DNA of 64,000 bases. Source: DASPJR01 sp035628505. GTDB taxonomy: Bacteria; Planctomycetota; SZUA-567; H5-PLA8. The stretch lies in NCBI GenBank assembly GCA_035628505.1, contig DASPJR010000210.1, positions 1 to 64,000 on the forward strand, in the 5' to 3' direction. Positions 17,342 to 24,920 of the stretch are shown in pieces. Numbering within the stretch: position 1 is the first letter of the stretch; every line of letters starts with the position of its first letter. The notes below the pieces were generated by a model that did not search any database, was not told the origin of the DNA, and worked only from the letters and a program-made list of their open reading frames with translations. The translations under genes were made by a program, and so were the position numbers.

Positions 17342-18691
17342 ATGGCAGCGCCGGAGAAAAAGAAAGACGATAAAGAGCTGCGTCAGGCCGTCATGATTGC
17401 AGCCGTCGAGGCCGGCAGTCTCGAGCGCGTTAAAGAGCTCGCTGCGTTCGACGCCAGCCTGATCACGGCGAAGAACTCGAAGGGGCGCACGGCTGTTCAG
17501 ATCGCCGCTGACCGCGTCTCGTGGGACAGCCCCAACCACCTGCGCATCGCCCAGTTTCTGCTCGACAAAGGCGCCGATTGCGACCTGCCGACGGCCGCGC
17601 GCGCCGGGCTTGTCGATTACGTCAAAAAAGTTGTCGATGGCTACCCCAATCTGATCGACGCCACCGATGAGCTTGGCCGCACGCCGCTTCAGCGCGCGGC
17701 GCTGATTCCCGGCACGAGCAGCGACTGCGAAGCGATCACCGATTTCCTGCTCGCGCGCGGCGCTGCCATCGACATTTTCACCGCCTGCACGTACGGAAAA
17801 ACGGAAGCGCTCGCGCATATCCTGAAGCTCCAGCCGTTGCAGGTCGCCGACCGCTTTGCCGGTGGGACTCCATTGCACTGGGCCGTACGGCCGCACCGTT
17901 TCCCGGAGAGCGCCCCGCGCATCTGCCAGATGCTGCTGGAAGCCGGAGCGCAGATCGAAGCTGCGGATCTCGAGCAGCATGGCATGTCTGCGCTGCATCA
18001 CGCTGCGGCCTGGTCGGATTCGCCTGAAATCGCCGAGGTGCTCCTGAAATTTGGAGCGGACCTGGACGACAAGGACAACAACGGCTGGACGGCGCTCGAT
18101 TTTGCAAACGACCGCAAGCACGTCAAGATGGCCGCGCTCTTTCGCAGCCTTGGCGCGCAGACTGCCACCGCGCAGACGCGCGGAAAATTCGGCGCGAAGG
18201 CGCAAGTCATGATCGACGCCGCGAAGAAAGGCGACCTGGAGCTTGTTTCGCACCTGCTGAAAGAAAATCCGGCGCTCGCGAACACCCGCGGAACGGGCGG
18301 CGAAACGCCGCTGCACTGGGCCGCGCATGAGGGCCACCGCGGCGTCGCCGAACTGCTGCTGAAATACGGCGCGGACGTGAATGCGCAGGCGGCCGACAAG
18401 TGGGGCGGCACGCCGCTGTTCTGGGCCGCTGAGCGCCAGATTGACCTCGTCGCGCTGCTGCTCTCGCACGGCGCGGACATCAAATCAATCAACGAGCGCA
18501 ACGGGCAGAGCGTGCTGCATGCCTGCGCGCGGAACAATGATTCAGCCGACATGGCTGAACTGCTGATCGCACAAGGCGCGGAGATCAACGTTCGCGACAA
18601 GAACAACCGCACCGCGCTCGGCTATGCCTACGATTTCGGGCATGCACACGTGGTCGACGTGCTGAAGAAATACAAAGCGAAGGAGTACTAG
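17342..18691 (+). CDS. Cytoplasmic ankyrin-repeat protein
   Basis: A 449-residue protein without a signal peptide or membrane segment. After a short charged N-terminus, ankyrin repeats run almost to the end. Clear TPLHWA/TALDFA/TPLFWA turns and LLxxGAD segments mark about ten units, in two blocks separated by a less regular stretch near residues 265-290. Ankyrin arrays bind proteins; the target is unknown. There is no Shine-Dalgarno sequence at the ATG, and the upstream space is filled by repeats, so its promoter is unclear. It is convergent with the helicase gene. Confidence 0.85.
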   Translation: MAAPEKKKDDKELRQAVMIAAVEAGSLERVKELAAFDASLITAKNSKGRTAVQIAADRVSWDSPNHLRIAQFLLDKGADCDLPTAARAGLVDYVKKVVDGYPNLIDATDELGRTPLQRAALIPGTSSDCEAITDFLLARGAAIDIFTACTYGKTEALAHILKLQPLQVADRFAGGTPLHWAVRPHRFPESAPRICQMLLEAGAQIEAADLEQHGMSALHHAAAWSDSPEIAEVLLKFGADLDDKDNNGWTALDFANDRKHVKMAALFRSLGAQTATAQTRGKFGAKAQVMIDAAKKGDLELVSHLLKENPALANTRGTGGETPLHWAAHEGHRGVAELLLKYGADVNAQAADKWGGTPLFWAAERQIDLVALLLSHGADIKSINERNGQSVLHACARNNDSADMAELLIAQGAEINVRDKNNRTALGYAYDFGHAHVVDVLKKYKAKEY

Positions 18692-18981
18692 GGCAGGGTT
18701 CAGGGTTTAGGGTTTAGGGGTCAGGGTCTAGGGGCCGGACAACCATTTGGCCGCCGCAATTCGGTCAGGTATTCCTGAGGGTGACTTTGCACGCAGAGCG
18801 CGCCCCGCGTGGCCCATATCACCTTCGCGTCGAAATAAAAAAGCTGGCGCGAGGCCAGCTCTTTTTCATTCAGATTTAGCATCGACAGCGTCAGTTCGCG
18901 AGATTTGAACATTGAGTTCCGGCTTTGGGTTTAGTGCGGTATAACCCTGGACCCTGAACCCTATCCCCTAGACCCTGCCCT
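18690..18981. repeat. Inverted GGGTTTAGGG repeats flanking a terminator
   Basis: CAGGGTTCAGGGTTTAGGG-type sequence (about 18690-18736) is inverted at about 18944-18981. The interior contains a bidirectional terminator. A 63-codon minus-strand frame runs through this region but crosses the terminator and has no ribosome site, so I do not call it a gene. Confidence 0.65.
18842..18866. terminator. Bidirectional terminator between ankyrin and helicase genes
   Basis: A perfect 7-bp stem AGCTGGC (18842-18848) and GCCAGCT (18854-18860) has a 5-base loop. It has a T run to 18866 on the plus strand and an A-rich run before it that gives T-rich sequence on the minus strand. It can serve both convergent genes. 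Confidence 0.8.
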
Positions 18982-20541
18982 TCAGCGCGCCAAGCTGTGG
19001 CCGAAGCTGCTCTTCTTGCGCTTGGCCCACGGTGCGCTGCGCTGCTGGCCGTTGCCGCGCTCGCGTTCCCACGGGCGGTGCGGCGCCTTCTTCGGCTGGT
19101 ACGACTCGTTCGACGCCGGCTGCTCATCGCTGAAGCGTTCGACGCGCTCGGCATACTCGGGCTGCCGAACGTTGCCATTTGCTTCGCCTGCCGGCCGGGC
19201 GCCGCCGAACTGCGGCTGCCGATCGGAGTTGAAGCGCGGCTGGCGATCACCAAAGCCAGACGAATGACGCTGCCCGCCGTTGCGCCCGTAGCGCTCGTTC
19301 CGGCTGCCGCGATCGTTCCGGTCATTGCCGCGGCGCTGATGGCGCTGTCCGCCGAAGCTCTGCCCGCCGTGGCCGCCGCCAGAGTGTCCGCCGCCGGTAT
19401 GCTTCATCACCGGAACGTTCGTGTAGTCGAAGTCCGGCAGTGTCACGCGCGGAAGCTTCTTGTTGATGGCCTTCTCGATCATCCGCAGATCGGCTTCCTC
19501 GTCCTGCGAGACGAACGTGAACGCATCGCCGGTGGCCTTGGCGCGGGCCGTACGGCCGACGCGGTGAATGTAATCTTCGGACTGGTTTGGCACGTCGAAG
19601 TTGATCACGTGGCTGAGCTCATCCACGTCGATGCCGCGCGCCGCAATATCGGTCGCGACGAGCACGTCGTAGCGGCCGCTCTTGAAGCCGTCGAGCGCCG
19701 CCTGGCGCTGGGACTGCGAACGGTCGCCGTGAATGCGCGTGCAGCGTACTTTCGCGCGTTCCAGGTAGTGGCTCAGCCGGTCAGCGCGCGCTTTGGTGCG
19801 CGTGAAGATCAGCGTGCTCTTCATGTTGCCGCTCTGGAGAAGCTTCAGGCACAGCGACGATTTGAGCAGGTGCGGCACGGGGTACACCGTCTCGGTGATT
19901 CCCACGGCCGGCGCCGCTTTGCGCTCCACGTTCAGGCGCAGCGGATCTTTCAGAATTTCCCGCGTGAGCGAGGCGATCGGCGGCGGCATTGTGGCGGAGA
20001 ACAGCAGCGTCTGCCGGTTCTTGGGCAGTCTCTGCATGATGCGCTTGATGTCCGGCAGGAAGCCCATGTCGAGCATGCGGTCAGCTTCGTCGAGCACCAG
20101 CACTTCCAGACCGTCCAGGCGCGAATAATCGTACTGGAAATGATCCATCAGGCGGCCGGGCGTCGCGACGATGATGTCGACGCCGTCATAGAACGCGCGC
20201 TTCTGCGGTCCCATCGAAACGCCGCCGTAAACGGACGCGACTTTCATGCGCGTGTACCTGCACAGCGCCGACAGGTGATCGTCGATCTGCGCAGCCAGCT
20301 CGCGGGTTGGCGTCAGGATCAGGGCGCGCGTGACGCCTTTGTTCTTGCCCTGCAGCCGGTTCAAAATCGGCAGACCGAACGCGGCGGTTTTACCGCTGCC
20401 GGTCATCGAGCAGGCGAGCACATCCTTGCCCTGCAGCGCGGCCGGAATGGCCTGCTGCTGAATCGGGGTCGGCTCGGTGAAACCGAGTTCAACGACACCG
20501 CGCAGCAGCTCGCTGCTAAGACCAAAACTATCAAATGACAT
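18982..20541 (-). CDS. DEAD-box RNA helicase, RhlE-like
   Basis: A 519-residue cytoplasmic RNA helicase. The core (about residues 1-375) shows the Q motif (GFTEPTPIQQQAIP), motif I SMTGSGKT (K51, T52), PTRELAAQ, DEAD in VLDEADRMLDMGF, SATM, and HRVGRTAR. The C-terminal 140 residues are Gly/His/Arg/Asn rich (GGGHSGGGHGGQ, RNERYGRNGGQ), a low-complexity RNA-binding tail typical of RhlE-type proteins. Likely roles are rRNA maturation and RNA unwinding at low temperature. A leader of about 115 bases with its own promoter and a hairpin beside the ribosome site suggests post-transcriptional control. The gene is monocistronic. Confidence 0.93.
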   Translation of the reverse strand: MSFDSFGLSSELLRGVVELGFTEPTPIQQQAIPAALQGKDVLACSMTGSGKTAAFGLPILNRLQGKNKGVTRALILTPTRELAAQIDDHLSALCRYTRMKVASVYGGVSMGPQKRAFYDGVDIIVATPGRLMDHFQYDYSRLDGLEVLVLDEADRMLDMGFLPDIKRIMQRLPKNRQTLLFSATMPPPIASLTREILKDPLRLNVERKAAPAVGITETVYPVPHLLKSSLCLKLLQSGNMKSTLIFTRTKARADRLSHYLERAKVRCTRIHGDRSQSQRQAALDGFKSGRYDVLVATDIAARGIDVDELSHVINFDVPNQSEDYIHRVGRTARAKATGDAFTFVSQDEEADLRMIEKAINKKLPRVTLPDFDYTNVPVMKHTGGGHSGGGHGGQSFGGQRHQRRGNDRNDRGSRNERYGRNGGQRHSSGFGDRQPRFNSDRQPQFGGARPAGEANGNVRQPEYAERVERFSDEQPASNESYQPKKAPHRPWERERGNGQQRSAPWAKRKKSSFGHSLAR

Positions 20542-20554
20542 TAAACAACTCTCT

Positions 20555-20569
20555 GTCCCGGAGAGGGAC
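20555..20569 (-). promoter_or_regulatory. Hairpin beside the helicase ribosome-binding site
   Basis: GTCCC-GGAGA-GGGAC at 20555-20569 forms a 5-bp stem and 5-base loop in the transcribed leader, ending 14 bases before the start codon and next to the AGAGAG that likely serves as the ribosome site. It could modulate initiation. Confidence 0.4.
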
Positions 20570-20662
20570 GTTTGGCGTATTCGTGTTCTCAGGGAATAGG
20601 GTCGCCGCTATTTTAGCCAGCGTGAGGAAAGGATCGACTCGCCGGGAGAACTGGGAAGACGT

Positions 20663-20690
20663 AGATTAACTGAAACGATGACAATGTCAA
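20663..20690 (-). promoter_or_regulatory. Promoter of the DEAD-box helicase gene
   Basis: On the minus strand, TTGACA (20690-20685) is followed after 16 bases by TAATCT (20668-20663), a good sigma70-type match. Transcription would start near 20656, giving a leader of about 115 bases before the helicase ATG. Confidence 0.6.
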
Positions 20691-20703
20691 CAGTGAAATT
20701 ACA

Positions 20704-20782
20704 ATGCATGATGCATAATGCTTGAAAAGCCTGCGCAGAGAACGTCTCTGGCGCAGGCTTTTTTCATGCATCATGCATTATG
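20704..20782 (-). terminator. Composite terminator after the desaturase gene
   Basis: The inner stem AAGCCTGCGC (20727-20736) and GCGCAGGCTT (20751-20760) has a loop that can itself pair (AGAG/CTCT). Outer arms ATGCATGATGCAT (20704-20716) and ATGCATCATGCAT (20766-20778) are perfect reverse complements. The minus strand has TTTT after the inner stem, so this should stop desaturase transcription. Its six plus-strand T bases make it potentially bidirectional. Confidence 0.75.
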
Positions 20783-20793
20783 TATCAGAAGCC

Positions 20794-21783
20794 TTACTCG
20801 CCGGCCTCGTGCGCTACTGCTACGGCAGTGCCGCCTTCAGCTTCGCGGTAGATGTGCTCGGGCACCTGCTTGATGTTCCGGATAATTCCAAACCACGACA
20901 TCATCACGAGGATGTAGTACGTAATGTCATATTCGTACCAGTAGAAGCCCTGGCGAGTCGAGTTCGCGTAGCGGTGGTGATTGTTGTGCCAGCCTTCGCC
21001 GAGCGTGATGATCGCCAGCAGAGGATTATTGCGGCTCTGGTCCTTGGTCTTAAAGCGCTTGCTGCCGAACAGGTGCGAAAGCGAGTTGATCGTGCAGGTG
21101 CCGTGGAAGAGCACGACCGTCGAAATGAAGAAGCCCCAGATCAGCATCTGCATGGCATTGGTGCCCAGCTGCGGCGCGAAGTATTCCAAAGCATAGCCGA
21201 GCCCAAGCATGGAGGCCGCCAGGAACATCGGAACGACGATGTCGAAACGATCCAGGAACGTGAGCTCCGGATACTTGGCCAGATCCGGCACCGCTTTCAG
21301 ATTCGTGTTAAAGCGGGCGCGCGTGAGAATCCAGAACATGTGGCTGTGCATGAAACTGTGCTGCACCGGCGAATGTGCGTCTTCGGGTTCATCCGAATGC
21401 TGGTGATGGTGCCGGTGATTGGCAGCCCACCAGAGCGGCCCGCGCTGCACCGCGGCCGACCCGGCCACCGCGAACATAAACTGCCAGAAGCGGTTCGTTT
21501 CGAAGGTCTTGTGCGAGAAGTAACGGTGATAAAACCCGGTAATGGCAAACATGCGAGCGAAGTACAGGAAAGCAGCCACGCCGACTGCCGTCCAGCTCCA
21601 GCCCACCCAGTACACGCCGATGCAGGCTACATGGAGCAGGAAAAAAGGAATGCAGCGGATGAGGTCGACGCGTTCGGCGTCGGGATGGTCTTTTGCGGTG
21701 GTTTCCCGAGCGTAAGTGTCGAACCAACGAATGAAAGAAACGACCAGATGCGACTTTCGAAATGCCATGTAAAGAGAAGACAA
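20794..21783 (-). CDS. Membrane fatty acyl desaturase (delta-9 type)
   Basis: A 329-residue integral membrane di-iron desaturase of the acyl-CoA/acyl-lipid type. All three histidine boxes are present: HRYFSH (86-91), HRHHH (123-127) and HNNHH near residue 275. Hydrophobic segments lie at about 45-85, 100-115 and 190-235. It introduces a cis double bond into saturated acyl chains and so adjusts membrane fluidity. I accept the TTG start at 21783 because GGGAGG lies 8 bases upstream; the ATG five codons later (MAFRK) is the alternative. It is divergent from an acyl-CoA synthetase gene. Confidence 0.92.
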   Translation of the reverse strand: MSSLYMAFRKSHLVVSFIRWFDTYARETTAKDHPDAERVDLIRCIPFFLLHVACIGVYWVGWSWTAVGVAAFLYFARMFAITGFYHRYFSHKTFETNRFWQFMFAVAGSAAVQRGPLWWAANHRHHHQHSDEPEDAHSPVQHSFMHSHMFWILTRARFNTNLKAVPDLAKYPELTFLDRFDIVVPMFLAASMLGLGYALEYFAPQLGTNAMQMLIWGFFISTVVLFHGTCTINSLSHLFGSKRFKTKDQSRNNPLLAIITLGEGWHNNHHRYANSTRQGFYWYEYDITYYILVMMSWFGIIRNIKQVPEHIYREAEGGTAVAVAHEAGE

Positions 21784-21846
21784 ATGTACAACCTCCCGGC
21801 GGAGCCTCTTGTTGATTGGTGTGGACGCGTAAACAATAGTTACAAA

Positions 21847-21855
21847 TGATATAAT
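21847..21855 (+). promoter_or_regulatory. Extended -10 promoter of the acyl-CoA synthetase gene
   Basis: TGATATAAT at 21847-21855 is a perfect extended -10 element (TGn plus TATAAT) with no clear -35 hexamer at the expected distance. It lies 71 bases before ATG 21927, leaving a leader that contains the hairpin at 21877-21905. Confidence 0.6.
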
Positions 21856-21876
21856 TTCAACAGAAAAGATGCCCTA

Positions 21877-21905
21877 AAGAAGAGGCCGCTTCCGCACCTC
21901 TTCTT
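21877..21905 (+). promoter_or_regulatory. Leader hairpin before the acyl-CoA synthetase gene
   Basis: A 9-bp perfect stem AAGAAGAGG (21877-21885) and CCTCTTCTT (21897-21905) has an 11-base loop. It lies between the likely transcription start and ATG 21927. It lacks a long T run, so it is more likely a leader structure or a weak attenuator than a full terminator. Confidence 0.45.
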
Positions 21906-21926
21906 GCTTCCCGGACAGCTTGGCGT

Positions 21927-23501
21927 ATGAATCCACCTATGGCATCCACTCAAAACCTGGTCCAGTTGCTGGCCGACTCTGCCCAACGTTATGGTGCTAG
22001 ACGCTTTGCCGCTGACGCCGAAAGCTCCCGCGAGCTCACGTTTGCAGGGCTTCAGGCGGACGCCGAACGTATTGCAGCGGCGCTGGTCTCGCGGTTTGGG
22101 ATTGAATCACGTCGGCACGTCGCCTTACTTATGCCTAATTGCCTGGAGATACTTCCCGTATATTTCGGAATTCTCCGCGCCGGCTGTGTGGCGGTTCCGG
22201 TTAACGCGCGCCTCAAAGCCGAGGAATTGCACTTTATACTGGGCGATTCTGAGGCTCAGGCGGTCTTCGTTCACCCCGGCACGTGGAAGCCGGCGCAGGA
22301 AGCGCTCAAGTCGCTCGGCTGGTCGAAGCCCATCATCGCCGTCGGCTTCGAATCCGCACCCGAAGGCACCATCCCTTTTTCTGAATTGCTTTCGCACAGC
22401 GGCCCCGCGCCGCAGCAGCCAGCCCTAGCCCGCGATGATGTCGCGGCGATCATCTACACCTCGGGCACCACCGGACGCCCTAAGGGAGCGATGCTGACGC
22501 ACGGCAACATTCTGTTCAACGTGGAATCCACCAAAGCCGGCCACGGACTGACGGAAAGCGACGTCCATCTGTTGATCGTGCCGCTGTTTCATGTCACGGG
22601 CCTGAACACGATTATGCCGACGGCTCTCGAGCAGGGCGCACCGCTGATCATTTCGTCGAGCATTGATCCGGACGACATTGTCGACATCATTGAGCGCTAC
22701 CGCTGCACGACTTTCTTTGGCGTGCCGACCACGTTCTACCTGCTCGCTAACCTGCGCGATCTGAAACTCGAAAAGCTCAAATCGCTGCGGCTGATCTGCT
22801 ACTCAGGCGCGCCGATGTCGCCGCTGACCATAAAGCGTCTGCGCGAGCTGTTTCCTTCGCCGGCCGACAAAAGCGCCACCGGTCCCGGTCCGCGTGCCGA
22901 GCTGCACAATTTCTACGGCCTCACCGAAACCACCTCGGTAACGACGGTGCTGCCCGACGATCAGGCGATCGCGCGCGGGGAATCCATCGGTCTGCCGCCG
23001 CCGAATCTTGAACTTTGCATCATGGACGAGCACGACAAGCCCCAGCCGCCGGACACCGTGGGCGAATTGTGCGTCCGTGGGGCAAGCGTGTTCAAGGGCT
23101 ACTTCAAGCGGCCTGAAGCGACGGCGGAAGCGCTGCGCGGCGGCTGGTTTCATACGGGCGACACGGCATTCATTGACCCGGAAGGCTACGTCTTCCTGCG
23201 CGGCCGCAAGAAGGAAATGGTGATCGTCGCCGGCGAAAACGTGTACCCGATCGAAGTCGAAAACGTGCTCTGCGCAAATCCCGCGATTCAGGAAGCCGCC
23301 GTTTTCGGGCGGCCGGATTCCGCGCTGGGCGAAGTCGTTCACGCGGCAGTCGTCTTGCGGCCGGGCCATACCATTACCGAGCGCGAGCTGAAAGCATTCG
23401 CGAACGAGCGCCTCGCCGCGTTTAAGATGCCGCGCACAATCAAATTCATGGAGAAGCTGCCGCGCAATCCGTCGGGCAAGGTGATGAAACGGGATTTGTA
23501 A
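21927..23501 (+). CDS. Acyl-CoA synthetase (AMP-binding)
   Basis: A 524-residue adenylate-forming enzyme, likely a medium- or long-chain fatty acyl-CoA ligase. It shows the ATP loop YTSGTTGRPKG (about 177-187), YGLTETT (about 330), the hinge region GWFHTGD, and the C-terminal PRNPSGKVMKRDL with the catalytic Lys. Full length for the family, without a membrane segment. The start may be ATG 21927 or ATG 21939; neither has a strong ribosome site. It is divergent from the desaturase, suggesting shared control of fatty-acid activation and unsaturation (inference). Confidence 0.9.
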   Translation: MNPPMASTQNLVQLLADSAQRYGARRFAADAESSRELTFAGLQADAERIAAALVSRFGIESRRHVALLMPNCLEILPVYFGILRAGCVAVPVNARLKAEELHFILGDSEAQAVFVHPGTWKPAQEALKSLGWSKPIIAVGFESAPEGTIPFSELLSHSGPAPQQPALARDDVAAIIYTSGTTGRPKGAMLTHGNILFNVESTKAGHGLTESDVHLLIVPLFHVTGLNTIMPTALEQGAPLIISSSIDPDDIVDIIERYRCTTFFGVPTTFYLLANLRDLKLEKLKSLRLICYSGAPMSPLTIKRLRELFPSPADKSATGPGPRAELHNFYGLTETTSVTTVLPDDQAIARGESIGLPPPNLELCIMDEHDKPQPPDTVGELCVRGASVFKGYFKRPEATAEALRGGWFHTGDTAFIDPEGYVFLRGRKKEMVIVAGENVYPIEVENVLCANPAIQEAAVFGRPDSALGEVVHAAVVLRPGHTITERELKAFANERLAAFKMPRTIKFMEKLPRNPSGKVMKRDL

Positions 23502-23516
23502 CGACGAACGGCGAAC

Positions 23517-23646
23517 AACTTCAACACGGAGACACGGAGGGCACAGAGATCACGGAGAAATTTTTAGAAGGAAATTGAAATCTCATCCTCTTAAAGAAAC
23601 TCCGTGACCTCCGTGACCTCCGTGTTCTCCGTGCCTCCGTGCTAAA
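23517..23646. repeat. CACGGAG-type inverted repeat
   Basis: The left arm TTCAACACGGAGACACGGAG (from about 23518) pairs with the right arm CTCCGTGACCTCCGTG...CTCCGTGCTAAAG (to about 23646), around an AT-rich centre. It separates the acyl-CoA synthetase and HAD genes and contains no gene. Confidence 0.7.
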
Positions 23647-23658
23647 GTAGTTAGTGAG

Positions 23659-24291
23659 ATGAGCCCAGAAATGCAAAAGCGCACAGACATCCAAGCCGTC
23701 ATCTTCGATCTGGGCGGTGTGCTCATCGATTTTGACTTTCAGCGGGCGCACTCGGCTGCGGCGAAAGTTTCCGGTCTGCCCTCGGGCGAAGTGCAGCGGC
23801 GTCTTTTCTCCAGCCCCGATTTTCTGGCATTCGAACGCGGCAGCATCTCTGAGCAGCAGTTTCACGTCAGCCTGCAGCAGACCCTGGGCTGTTCGATCCC
23901 CTATGAAATGTTCTGCATGGCGTGGAGTTCAATTTTTAAGAGCGAAGTCGAGAGCACCATTGCTCTGGCGCGCTCTTTAACCAAAGCAGGGCTGAAGGTC
24001 GGCATCCTCTCCAATACCAACGTCCTTCATTTCAAGCATCTGCGCGAGCGCATGAGCATCCTGCGCGAGCTAGAACATGTGTATGCCAGCCACGAAATCG
24101 GCTCCCGCAAGCCTGAGCCCGAGTCGTTTCAGCACGTCTTGAGCAAAATGAATGTCGCGCCGCAAAAGGCTGTCTTCGTCGACGATTTGGATGAGAATAT
24201 CGCCGCCGCGCGCGCTCTCGGGATGATCGGCATACACGCAACCGGTGCGGACGCGGTGCGGTCTGGCATCACCGAACTGGGGCTGCTATGA
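23659..24291 (+). CDS. HAD-superfamily hydrolase, subfamily IA
   Basis: A 210-residue cytoplasmic phosphatase-like protein. Motif I is FDLGGVLID with nucleophile D17; position 19 is Gly rather than the usual acid Asp, as in YihX-like sugar phosphatases. Motif II is S118-N-T, motif III Lys is K151 in RKPEPE, motif IV is VDDLDEN (D175, D176). An alpha-helical cap lies between residues 25 and 95. The likely activity is dephosphorylation of a small sugar or nucleotide phosphate. It is followed by a repeat island and then RidA on the same strand. Confidence 0.85.
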   Translation: MSPEMQKRTDIQAVIFDLGGVLIDFDFQRAHSAAAKVSGLPSGEVQRRLFSSPDFLAFERGSISEQQFHVSLQQTLGCSIPYEMFCMAWSSIFKSEVESTIALARSLTKAGLKVGILSNTNVLHFKHLRERMSILRELEHVYASHEIGSRKPEPESFQHVLSKMNVAPQKAVFVDDLDENIAAARALGMIGIHATGADAVRSGITELGLL

Positions 24292-24436
24292 TCCCCTCTC
24301 CCCTACGGGGAGAGGGCGGACACGAGCGTGAGCGAGTGCCGGGTGAGGGGCTGCGCGTCGGCTGCGTTTCAACGCCAACCCCTCACCCCGGACTCGCTTC
24401 GCTCGCTCGGCCCTCTCCCCTGAGGGGAGAGGGAAA
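24290..24436. repeat. Large CCCTCTCCC inverted repeat
   Basis: Left CCCTCTCCCCTACGGGGAGAG (24295 onward) and right CCCTCTCCCCTGAGGGGAGA (to 24432) are each palindromic. Between them, GAGCGAGTGCCGGGTGAGGGG is inverted as CCCCTCACCCCGGACTCGC, making a stem of more than 100 bases. It abuts the RidA start. Confidence 0.75.
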
Positions 24437-24447
24437 GGATGGAATCC

Positions 24448-24912
24448 ATGTCGCAAGTTGAAGCCCGTTTAGCCGCCGCCGGTCTCGCACTCCCCCGCCC
24501 GTCCAAGGCGGTGGGACTGTACGCTCCCGCTGTGCGCACGGGCAACCTGCTGGTCATCTCCGGCCACGGGCCGCTTCGCGCCGACCGCACCTTGATCCGC
24601 GGCCGGGTGGGCGAGGATGTTACTGTCGAGCAGGCCACGGAGGCTGCAACCGTCACCGCGCTGAACACGCTCGCGACGATCAAGAAATCGCTGGGTTCAC
24701 TGGACAACGTTGTGCAGGCGGTCAAAGTTCTGGGGCTGGTTCGGGCAGTGCCGGACTTCACCGAGCAGCCGAAAGTACTGGACGGCTTCACGCGCGTGCT
24801 GCAGATTGCCTTCGGTGAAGCAGCAGGCTCGCCGGCCCGCTCGGCCATCGGCGTCGCCAGTTTGCCGGATGGTATCTGTGTTGAAGTTGAGTCTATCTTC
24901 GAAGTGCGCTGA
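24448..24912 (+). CDS. RidA/YjgF-family protein
   Basis: A 154-residue protein of the YjgF/YER057c/UK114 superfamily. Residues run from EARLAAAGLALPRPSKAVG through LLVISGHGPLR to the C-terminal VEVESIFEV beta strand, in the family order. The canonical RidA active-site Arg in a CxR loop is not evident, so it belongs to a divergent subgroup and deaminase activity is not assured. I prefer ATG 24448 because AAAGG lies 9-10 bases upstream; ATG 24439 in the same frame is the alternative. The next gene starts 9 bases after the stop, so the two are probably co-transcribed. Confidence 0.85.
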   Translation: MSQVEARLAAAGLALPRPSKAVGLYAPAVRTGNLLVISGHGPLRADRTLIRGRVGEDVTVEQATEAATVTALNTLATIKKSLGSLDNVVQAVKVLGLVRAVPDFTEQPKVLDGFTRVLQIAFGEAAGSPARSAIGVASLPDGICVEVESIFEVR

Positions 24913-24920
24913 AACTGAAA

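Noticed and set aside
18721..18912. 63-codon minus-strand frame between ankyrin and helicase genes
   Set aside because: It reads through a strong bidirectional terminator and flanking repeats, and lacks a ribosome site.
17180..18981. GGGTTTAGGG runs as telomere or chromosome end
   Set aside because: Only short degenerate runs, in both orientations, between ordinary genes.
18997..20538. 513-codon plus-strand open frame opposite the DEAD-box helicase
   Set aside because: The helicase has every DEAD-box motif in order; the opposite frame is composition-driven.
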